Below, one piece after another: positions 18,009-25,087 of a DNA stretch of 64,000 nt (its first letter is position 1; each line of letters starts with the position of its first letter). The position numbers and the translations under genes were made by a program. Origin of the DNA: Bacillota bacterium (GTDB lineage: Bacteria; Bacillota; Clostridia; Lachnospirales; Lachnospiraceae); NCBI GenBank assembly GCA_023409535.1, contig JAEYGZ010000027.1, positions 62,001 to 126,000 on the forward strand, given 5' to 3'. The notes beneath the pieces were generated by a model. It saw only the letters and a program-made list of their open reading frames with translations. It was not told the origin of the DNA and did not search any database.

Positions 18009-19058
18009 ATGGGGAACCTGAACTATGAGAAAGAAGAAATAATAAAGGTAATTGATAAAATTACCGAGCGCACAAAACGTATGGATCTGTCGTGGGACTG
18101 GCCCTGCGGTGTCGCTTACTATGGTATAGCGGAAGCATATGAAGCATCAAATAATACGGCTTATATCGAATTCTTAAAGGAACGTGTTGATGAATTAATA
18201 AATCTTGGACTTCCGGACTGGACGGTTAATACCTGTGCCATGGGGCATTGTCTGATTACATTGTATCAGGCCTATGGGGAAGAAAAGTATATTAATATCA
18301 TTCAATCAAAGGTGGACTATCTTAGACAGAAGGCACTAAGATTTGGCGATCGGGTTCTACAACATACGGTATCAAGTAAAAATGACTTTCCTGAGCAGTG
18401 TTGGGCAGATACTTTATTTATGGCGGCCTATTTTATGTTAAGAGCAGGCGTGCTTATCAAAGATGAGGATTTAATTGAAGATGCATTGAATCAATATTAT
18501 TGGCATATTCAATATCTTCAGGACGAAGCTTCCGGTCTGTGGTACCATGGATATAATAATATAACCAAAGATCATATGTCTGGATTTTATTGGGGAAGGG
18601 CTAACTGCTGGGCAGCCTATACCATGAGTAAGGCGGGGCATATCCTTCCGGAATGCTATCTGTATCCAAGGTATCTGGAGATTGTCGGAAGCTTGAACGA
18701 GCAGCTTTCGGCTCTTAAGCTTTTGCAGACGGAACAAGGGCTTTGGAGAACAATTCTTGATGAGGAAGAGACCTGTGAAGAGCTATCGGCATCCGCCGGA
18801 ATTGCGGCAGCAATGCTTTGGAAGGGAAATCCGCTGCATAGGAAGCATGTACAAAAGGCCCTGAATGGAATACTTAGGCATGTAGCCCCGGATGGCCGGG
18901 TTATGAATGTATCCGGTGGAACGGCTGTCATGAAGGACAAAGAAGGATATCAAAACATATCAATGAAATGGATTCAGGGCTGGGGACAAGGGTTAGGACT
19001 GGCTTTCTTCAGCGCGTTATTAAAATGTGAGACCATGATGAGCGATGGGGCATTATAA
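18009..19058 (+). CDS. GH105 unsaturated rhamnogalacturonyl/uronyl hydrolase (YteR-like)
   Basis: This 349-residue (alpha/alpha)-barrel enzyme carries the catalytic aspartate context CWADTLFMAAYFMLRAG (D134), HGYNN, and FYWGRANCWAAYTMSKA. These match YteR/YesR-type hydrolases, which act on unsaturated galacturonyl or related termini. The last gene of the operon, it is followed by a terminator at 19159-19204. Cytoplasmic; no signal peptide. No polysaccharide lyase is encoded nearby, so the unsaturated substrate must come from elsewhere in the genome or from other organisms. Confidence 0.88.
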   Translation: MGNLNYEKEEIIKVIDKITERTKRMDLSWDWPCGVAYYGIAEAYEASNNTAYIEFLKERVDELINLGLPDWTVNTCAMGHCLITLYQAYGEEKYINIIQSKVDYLRQKALRFGDRVLQHTVSSKNDFPEQCWADTLFMAAYFMLRAGVLIKDEDLIEDALNQYYWHIQYLQDEASGLWYHGYNNITKDHMSGFYWGRANCWAAYTMSKAGHILPECYLYPRYLEIVGSLNEQLSALKLLQTEQGLWRTILDEEETCEELSASAGIAAAMLWKGNPLHRKHVQKALNGILRHVAPDGRVMNVSGGTAVMKDKEGYQNISMKWIQGWGQGLGLAFFSALLKCETMMSDGAL

Positions 19059-19158
19059 TGATTAACACAGGCACTAAGTCATGTTATATTTTGCAGTAGA
19101 ATGTTATCATGTACTTTATTTTGAAAAACTTGAGAAGAAAATACACTTGCTTACTTGA

Positions 19159-19204
19159 ATGAGGGGTAGTAGCTGATATAAACCAGCTGCTGACCTCTCA
19201 TTTT
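19159..19204 (+). terminator. Terminator after the uronide operon
   Basis: An imperfect stem of about 17 pairs joins 19159-19175 (ATGAG...AGCTG) to 19184-19201 (CAGCTG...CTCAT), followed by TTTT. Confidence 0.75.
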
Positions 19205-19253
19205 AGTCATCAAATAAGTTTTACCGCTTATTTACACTTGTATTATTCACATA

Positions 19254-19323
19254 GACCACTTGGGTCATGATATTGACCACATAAGCAAAACCTCTTGCCT
19301 GTATTTGGTTTTCTTTTTAGAAT
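19254..19323 (+). promoter_or_regulatory. Direct-repeat activator site plus promoter (site A)
   Basis: GACCACTT (19254-19261) and GACCACAT (19275-19282) are direct repeats 21 bp apart. A -35 (TTGCCT, 19295-19300) and a -10 (TAGAAT, 19318-19323) follow with a 17-nt spacer. The same layout recurs at 21262 and 24994 with identical distances. It occupies the 411-bp gap 19059-19469 with the terminator; about 145 nt of leader with nothing else recognised follow before the chemoreceptor gene. Confidence 0.7.
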
Positions 19324-19469
19324 AAATAAAGTTAACGGAGTAAAAGCAAATATTTTAGTTTCTAATTTACGTTTGAAAGACTATACCATATAGAATCCAG
19401 TATATGTGAAAGATTGTTCCGGGTATATGAAGATAGCTTAATTATAATAAGATATTGGAGGTTTCGTAA

Positions 19470-21200
19470 ATGTTTAAGAATCAAAATATTAGTTTTAAAA
19501 TAACTGCATATTTATCTGTATTCATCATTCTGATCGTATATCTTTCCATATCAATTCTGATTAGTGTCAGTAGAACGGTAGATCTTGATATTAAAGTTTT
19601 TTTGGATGACATCTCTGACAACAGAGATTATCTTAATAATATCGAATTAAGCTTGGAAAAAGCTAATATGCTGGAAAGAGAGATGAAGTTTAATGAAAGC
19701 GATTATGATAAATTATTGAAAGAACATGGTCAAATTTTATCAGACATTGAAGAGAACTTAAATGGAATGATTCAATTAGTATCATCCAATGAAGAACTGT
19801 ATAGTAAAACCACTTCTTTGACTTCTGGAAGTACAATGAAGGAGGAAATTCTAAATCTTCAGAAGACGTTTAAGTTATGGAGTGAATATTATAATAAACA
19901 ACCAACAGAAGATGATCAAAATCAAGAAACCTATTTTAATGAAATGACAACAAGTCTCAATGAGATGAATGATATATTGGGTAATTATGTAGAAACCATA
20001 CCAATAAATCGGAAAAAGGTTGCAATGGCTTTTAATACACGAACGGTTCTTATTATTTCAGGAATTAGTTTGCTGCTTATTATACTAACGATTAGAGTGA
20101 TTGTTTATCTCAATACAAATATAAAAGCATTAAGTAATGAGATGAAACGATTGTCCGAACAGGATCTGACTATAAACATTGATCAGACAAGATTAAAAGC
20201 CGGGGATGAATTTGGACAACTCAATAGAGCATTTTATAATATAATTGAATCATTTCGTAATATTGTGAGTCAAATTAATACAAGTGTTCAAGTTTTAGAT
20301 AAGACATCAATGAAGCTTATTAATGAAAGCAAAACGTTGAATAATGATGCGGAACATATTACTTTGACATTCGGCGAAATTACTCAGGGAGCAGTAAAAC
20401 AGGTATCAGAAACTGAAAAAGCTACCCAAGATTCTAATATTCTTGGTAAAGCTATTGAACAAAGCATAAAACAATCAGATGAATTAAACGAATCAAGTAA
20501 ATTAATACTGGGGATCAGTAAGGAAGGATTAATTGATATTGATGAGTTGACAATAATTAGTGAAGAGACGCTGAAAGCGTTTGATGAAATACTTAAAATA
20601 ATTTTTATTACAAATGAGTCAACCCAAAAAATCGGAAATTCCAGTAAACTAATATCAGGTATTGCAGCCCAAACAAATCTCCTGGCTTTAAATTCCTCCA
20701 TTGAAGCGGCCAGAGCAGGTGAAGCAGGCAGAGGTTTTTCTGTAGTTGCAGATGAAATAAGAGGATTGTCTAAACAATCAACAGAAACAACACTGCTGAT
20801 TGATAATAGCCTAAAAGAGTTATTTCATAATTTTAACAGAATAATAGAGCAAAGTAAAAAGTTTAAGGAAGTTGTCAATCATCAGTCCGAAAATGTTTTA
20901 AAGACCAGACAAAAATATATTGAAATATCAAACATAATTAATGTAATGAGCACATATATAAGTGACCTGGAAGTTATGGCTCAGGAAATGGAAAGAAAAA
21001 GAAAAGGAGTAGAGGATGTCACTCATTCGTTAATGGCTGTTGCGGAAGAGAATGCAGCATGTACGCAAGAAGCTAATGCTATTACAATTAATTTTAAAGA
21101 ATCCTCAATACAAATGAATGGAATTGCCGGAGACATGAAAGATTTGGTTGATGAATTAAAGCTGCTGAATTCTATGTTTAAGATGCAAGTACCTGTATAG
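19470..21200 (+). CDS. Methyl-accepting chemotaxis protein with four-helix-bundle-like sensor
   Basis: This 576-residue chemoreceptor has helices at about residues 10-32 and 191-213, enclosing a mostly helical extracellular domain (4HB_MCP-like rather than Cache). HAMP and a signalling coiled coil follow, with the tip AAQTNLLALNSSIEAARAG near residue 400. It is controlled by a direct-repeat promoter shared with the GH2 and GH3 genes, so it probably belongs to the same substrate response. GGAGG lies upstream of the ATG. A terminator at 21207-21257 ends it as a single-gene unit. Confidence 0.92.
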   Translation: MFKNQNISFKITAYLSVFIILIVYLSISILISVSRTVDLDIKVFLDDISDNRDYLNNIELSLEKANMLEREMKFNESDYDKLLKEHGQILSDIEENLNGMIQLVSSNEELYSKTTSLTSGSTMKEEILNLQKTFKLWSEYYNKQPTEDDQNQETYFNEMTTSLNEMNDILGNYVETIPINRKKVAMAFNTRTVLIISGISLLLIILTIRVIVYLNTNIKALSNEMKRLSEQDLTINIDQTRLKAGDEFGQLNRAFYNIIESFRNIVSQINTSVQVLDKTSMKLINESKTLNNDAEHITLTFGEITQGAVKQVSETEKATQDSNILGKAIEQSIKQSDELNESSKLILGISKEGLIDIDELTIISEETLKAFDEILKIIFITNESTQKIGNSSKLISGIAAQTNLLALNSSIEAARAGEAGRGFSVVADEIRGLSKQSTETTLLIDNSLKELFHNFNRIIEQSKKFKEVVNHQSENVLKTRQKYIEISNIINVMSTYISDLEVMAQEMERKRKGVEDVTHSLMAVAEENAACTQEANAITINFKESSIQMNGIAGDMKDLVDELKLLNSMFKMQVPV

Positions 21201-21206
21201 GTGTTT

Positions 21207-21257
21207 AAAATGATTTGGTGGTTTGTTAAAATCTAACTTCTTACCAAATCATTTTTT
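21207..21257 (+). terminator. Terminator after the second chemoreceptor
   Basis: AAAATGATTTGGT (21207-21219) pairs with ACCAAATCATTTT (21243-21255), 13 bp, with T-run to 21257. Site B of the direct-repeat promoter begins 5 nt further on. Confidence 0.85.
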
Positions 21258-21261
21258 AAAT

Positions 21262-21331
21262 AGCCACTTAGGTTACATAGCGAACCACATCTGTAAAGCG
21301 GGTTGTATTATGAATAAAAACAGCGTAAATT
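21262..21331 (+). promoter_or_regulatory. Direct-repeat activator site plus promoter (site B)
   Basis: AGCCACTT (21262-21269) and AACCACAT (21283-21290) are repeats 21 bp apart. A -35 (TTGTAT, 21303-21308) and a weak -10 (TAAATT, 21326-21331) follow with a 17-nt spacer. Distances are the same as in sites A and C. The weak -10 suggests dependence on an activator. Confidence 0.65.
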
Positions 21332-21371
21332 GGGCTTAAAAACAACAAATTATCAATTAGAAGGAAGAACC

Positions 21372-23288
21372 ATGAGGAAATATTATAGTTTTAATGAAGA
21401 TTGGAGCTTTACCGCTCCAGATAACAGGGTAACATCAGTAAAGCTGCCACATACCTGGAATGCTGTTGACGGACAGGATGGAGGTGATAATTATTTGCGC
21501 GGTAAATGTATTTATGAACGAAAATTTGAGAAGCCCGAATTTGATGAGGGGGAGAGAATCTATCTTGAATTTTCAGGAATAAATGCATCAGGAACGGTAT
21601 TTCTTAATGGGCATAAAATCTATCATCATGATGGGGGATATTCCACATTTAGAGTCGATATTACAGAATTTCTTGCAAATAGTAATCTGCTTAAGATAGC
21701 TGTTAGCAATGAAAAAAACAGAAAGGTTTATCCGCAAAGAGCTGACTTTACTTTTTACGGAGGAATTTATAGACAGGTTCAAATGATGATAATACCAGAG
21801 AAACACTTTGATCTCGATTACTATGGAAGCAAGGGCATTAAAGTAACGGCAAAACCGGATGGAACCGATGGTAAAGTTTGCATTGAGACCTTCCACAATG
21901 CGTTAGATACAGACGTTATAATTCATATTCAAGATGTCAATGGGAATGTTGTTGCAGACGGGAACGGCACTAGTCTTAATTTGAGAATCAAAAATGTACA
22001 TCTTTGGGAGGGAATAAAAAACCCATACCTTTATACAGCGGTTGCTCAATTAGTATACAACGGAACCGTAATTGATGAAGTAAGAACCAGGTTTGGGGTA
22101 CGTTCCTTTTATGTGAGTCCTAAAAATGGCTTTTACCTAAATGGCAGAAAATACCCTTTGCATGGAGTGTCCAGACATCAGGACAGAAAAGGTCTCGGAA
22201 TAGCTATTACAAATGAAGAACATGACGAGGATATGAAATTAATACGTGAAGTAGGTGCTAATACCATCCGGCTTGCACATTATCAGCATGACCAGTATTT
22301 TTATAATTTGTGCGATGAATATGGAATGGTTGTATGGGCTGAAATTCCGTATATTTCGGAGCATATGCCGCAAGGCAACGAAAACACTCAGAGTCAGATG
22401 AAGGAGCTGATTGTACAGAATTATAACCATCCAAGTATTTTCTTCTGGGGAATTTCAAACGAAATCACGATTAAGGAAAAATATCGTAAGGATATGATGA
22501 AAAACCATAAAGAGCTAAATGAGTTGTGTCATCGCCTCGATCCAACACGTATTACAACCCTGGCAAATTATGCAATGTGCCCAATGTTTCACAGAATAGT
22601 CCATGAAGGTTCGGATGTTACAGGATATAATCTTTATCTTGGCTGGTATGTTCCGGGATTATGGTTAAATGACTTATTCATCAAGGCATTCCATACGCTA
22701 TATCCGAAACGGAGGCTGTCTTATTCCGAATATGGTGCTGAGGGTATGCCAAATTTACATACTTCCCGCCCAAAACGTGGAGATCATACGGAGGAGTATC
22801 AGTGTAAATACCATGAGTATATGTTAAAGTTCTTTGACAGATATCCCTTTTTATGGAGCACCTATGTTTGGAATATGTTTGATTTTGCTGCAGATGCGAG
22901 AGATCAGGGCGGAGAACCCGGGATGAATCACAAAGGATTAATCACCTTTGACAGAAAGATGAAAAAAGATAGCTTTTATCTATATAAGTCTTGGTGGAGT
23001 AATGAACCTTTTATACACCTGTGCGGAAAACGTTATGTGAATCGAGTTGATAAAATTGCATCAATTAAAGTTTATACCAACCTGTCTAAAGTGGAGCTTT
23101 ACCAGAATGGGAAACTGGTAGAAAAGAAATCGGGACAAAGAATCTACGAATTTAAGCTTCGATTAGAAAAAGAGAATAATATCATAGTCCGATCTGGTAA
23201 TTTACAGGATACAATGATAATCAAAAAAGTGAAAGAAAGGGATTCAAAATATAAATTGAAAAAAGGTAATAGTAAAGATTGGGTTTAG
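21372..23288 (+). CDS. GH2 glycoside hydrolase (beta-galactosidase/beta-glucuronidase family)
   Basis: This 638-residue cytoplasmic enzyme has the usual GH2 order: a sugar-binding jelly roll (YSFNEDWSFT...VKLPHTWNAVDG), an immunoglobulin-like domain and a TIM barrel. The acid/base is E364 (FFWGISNE) and the nucleophile E453 (LSYSEYGAEG). It is shorter than LacZ and close to compact GH2 enzymes acting on short oligosaccharides. An upstream ATG at 21330 is open, but the start at 21372 follows AAGGAAG and gives the standard N-terminus. The adjacent GPH symporter (26-nt gap) probably imports its substrate. The exact sugar is unknown. Confidence 0.9.
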   Translation: MRKYYSFNEDWSFTAPDNRVTSVKLPHTWNAVDGQDGGDNYLRGKCIYERKFEKPEFDEGERIYLEFSGINASGTVFLNGHKIYHHDGGYSTFRVDITEFLANSNLLKIAVSNEKNRKVYPQRADFTFYGGIYRQVQMMIIPEKHFDLDYYGSKGIKVTAKPDGTDGKVCIETFHNALDTDVIIHIQDVNGNVVADGNGTSLNLRIKNVHLWEGIKNPYLYTAVAQLVYNGTVIDEVRTRFGVRSFYVSPKNGFYLNGRKYPLHGVSRHQDRKGLGIAITNEEHDEDMKLIREVGANTIRLAHYQHDQYFYNLCDEYGMVVWAEIPYISEHMPQGNENTQSQMKELIVQNYNHPSIFFWGISNEITIKEKYRKDMMKNHKELNELCHRLDPTRITTLANYAMCPMFHRIVHEGSDVTGYNLYLGWYVPGLWLNDLFIKAFHTLYPKRRLSYSEYGAEGMPNLHTSRPKRGDHTEEYQCKYHEYMLKFFDRYPFLWSTYVWNMFDFAADARDQGGEPGMNHKGLITFDRKMKKDSFYLYKSWWSNEPFIHLCGKRYVNRVDKIASIKVYTNLSKVELYQNGKLVEKKSGQRIYEFKLRLEKENNIIVRSGNLQDTMIIKKVKERDSKYKLKKGNSKDWV

Positions 23289-23314
23289 AAAGTAATTAAC
23301 CGGAGGAAGAAGAA

Positions 23315-24844
23315 ATGAACAATGAACTGAATAAGACAAATGGTCTGAATAGTGCCAAAAAATATCAGCTGATACTCTTCCCATTTAATAATGGAGCAAC
23401 AAATGTATATTTTATTTTAACCTCTACATATATAGCCTATTTTGCAAACGGAGTTCTAGGTCTGGCACTGCTTTTTGCTACTACTATGGTTACCGTAATG
23501 AGAGTATTTGACGGAATAACGGATCCGATTATCGGAATGTTGATTGATAAAACCCAAGGGAGGTTTGGAAAGTTTAGGCCATATATCATACTTGGTAACT
23601 TGATTATGGCCGCAGCTTCATTATTACTATATTTTGCAGTTCGTTTCATACCATCTGATTATATGGGATTACGATATACAGCATATATTATTTTATATGC
23701 TGTATATGTAATAGGCTATACCTTCCAAACCTCTTGTACCAGATCGGGGCTGACTTGTCTGACGAATGATCCTAAGCAGAGACCATTATTTACTGTTTTT
23801 AATACCATTGCATCATTGGTTGGTATGGGATTAATTCAATGTGTGGCAGCATTGGTGGGCGGTAAATATGGATATGGAAGTATTAAGTTCTTTAATATTG
23901 TAGTTCCTTTATCTATTGTTCTATCATTAGTTCTTACTATATTAGCGATGATAGGAATTTGGGAAAAGGACAGACCTGAATTTTACGGGGTCTGCCACAA
24001 ACAGGAAAAGATACAAGTGAAGCAACTTTTTGATATCTTAAAAAATAATAAGGAATTACGAATGCTTATTATTGCAGGTGCTGGCACAAAACTTGCCTTT
24101 TCCATTGCAACGAATACGACCATTACTTGTATGCTATATGCAGCGATGATGGGTAATTATAATGGACTGTATCTGCCAATGTATATTATTGGTTACATCG
24201 CATCTGCTCCGTTTTTCCTTTTGTCTGTAAAAACAGCTCAAAAGAAAGGGCAGAAAGCAGCTCTTGTTAATTTTACAGCTTTGGCGTTGGCATTTTATAC
24301 CCTTCTGTTAGGGTTGTTACTATTTTGGCAGAATGGAAACCCGGCTACAATTTTATCATTAACAAATATTAATGTATACACAGTATTATTTGTTCTATTT
24401 TATGCAATTGGATATGGGGCATATTACTGTACAGCAGATATGTCAATTCCTATGATTGCAGATTGCTCCGATTATGAGACCTACCGGACGGGAAAGTATA
24501 TCCCTGGAATTATCGCTACATTATTCGCTCTTGTTGACAAACTGATCTCATCCTTAGGCGCAACGGTTGTAGGGCTTTCGGTAATACTGATCGGATTAAA
24601 AGAACTGCCCGACACGAATACTACCTATTTACCGGGAATGAAGGGGTTGGTTATAGTACTGTTTTGCTTCATTCCAATTCTTTCATGGATTATTACACTA
24701 ATCGCTATGCATCACTATTCACTTGGCGGTAAGGAAATGGAAGAAATCCAAGCGGTGAATGCTTCTAGAAAAGCTGCGATTACAGAAGGAATGCAATTGA
24801 ATGAAGCAATGAAAAAATGGAAAATTGCAGGAGATGATAACTGA
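23315..24844 (+). CDS. GPH-family glycoside/hexuronide:cation symporter
   Basis: This 509-residue membrane protein has about 12 helices and the GPH signature VFDGITDPIIGMLIDKTQGR followed by FGKFRPYI at residues 65-95. The family (MelB, XynB, UidB types) couples uptake of di- or oligosaccharides or glucuronides to Na+ or H+. It is co-transcribed with the GH2 enzyme, which would hydrolyse the imported sugar. GGAGGAAGAA precedes the ATG. Confidence 0.92.
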   Translation: MNNELNKTNGLNSAKKYQLILFPFNNGATNVYFILTSTYIAYFANGVLGLALLFATTMVTVMRVFDGITDPIIGMLIDKTQGRFGKFRPYIILGNLIMAAASLLLYFAVRFIPSDYMGLRYTAYIILYAVYVIGYTFQTSCTRSGLTCLTNDPKQRPLFTVFNTIASLVGMGLIQCVAALVGGKYGYGSIKFFNIVVPLSIVLSLVLTILAMIGIWEKDRPEFYGVCHKQEKIQVKQLFDILKNNKELRMLIIAGAGTKLAFSIATNTTITCMLYAAMMGNYNGLYLPMYIIGYIASAPFFLLSVKTAQKKGQKAALVNFTALALAFYTLLLGLLLFWQNGNPATILSLTNINVYTVLFVLFYAIGYGAYYCTADMSIPMIADCSDYETYRTGKYIPGIIATLFALVDKLISSLGATVVGLSVILIGLKELPDTNTTYLPGMKGLVIVLFCFIPILSWIITLIAMHHYSLGGKEMEEIQAVNASRKAAITEGMQLNEAMKKWKIAGDDN

Positions 24845-24856
24845 TAAATACAAAGT

Positions 24857-24886
24857 GTTGGGGTGGGGTTCTTAAAATTCCGCCCC
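24857..24886 (+). terminator. Weak GC-rich terminator candidate
   Basis: GGGGTGG near 24860 can pair with CCGCCCC near 24880 (one G.U), directly after the symporter. The T-run is not adjacent, so confidence is low. Confidence 0.35.
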
Positions 24887-24993
24887 ATTATCAGGCTTGA
24901 GCTCTTTTTATAGTTATGGTTTTGCAGGTAGTTTTTTGGTGCACTTAATAACCTCCCACTTTCTTCTTGCCGTATGAACTACTACAGAGAATA

Positions 24994-25063
24994 GACCACT
25001 TAAACAATCTAGGAGACCACTTAAGTATACGATATAGAAATGGCATTTTTTATCGAGTATAAT
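24994..25063 (+). promoter_or_regulatory. Direct-repeat activator site plus promoter (site C)
   Basis: GACCACTT (24994-25001) and GACCACTT (25015-25022) are perfect direct repeats 21 bp apart. A consensus -10 TATAAT lies at 25058-25063 with no good -35 (TAGAAA at 25035-25040). Missing -35 plus phased repeats suits a promoter that needs an activator bound on one DNA face. Confidence 0.72.
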
Positions 25064-25087
25064 AAGGAAAAATTGAGGAGGCGTCAT

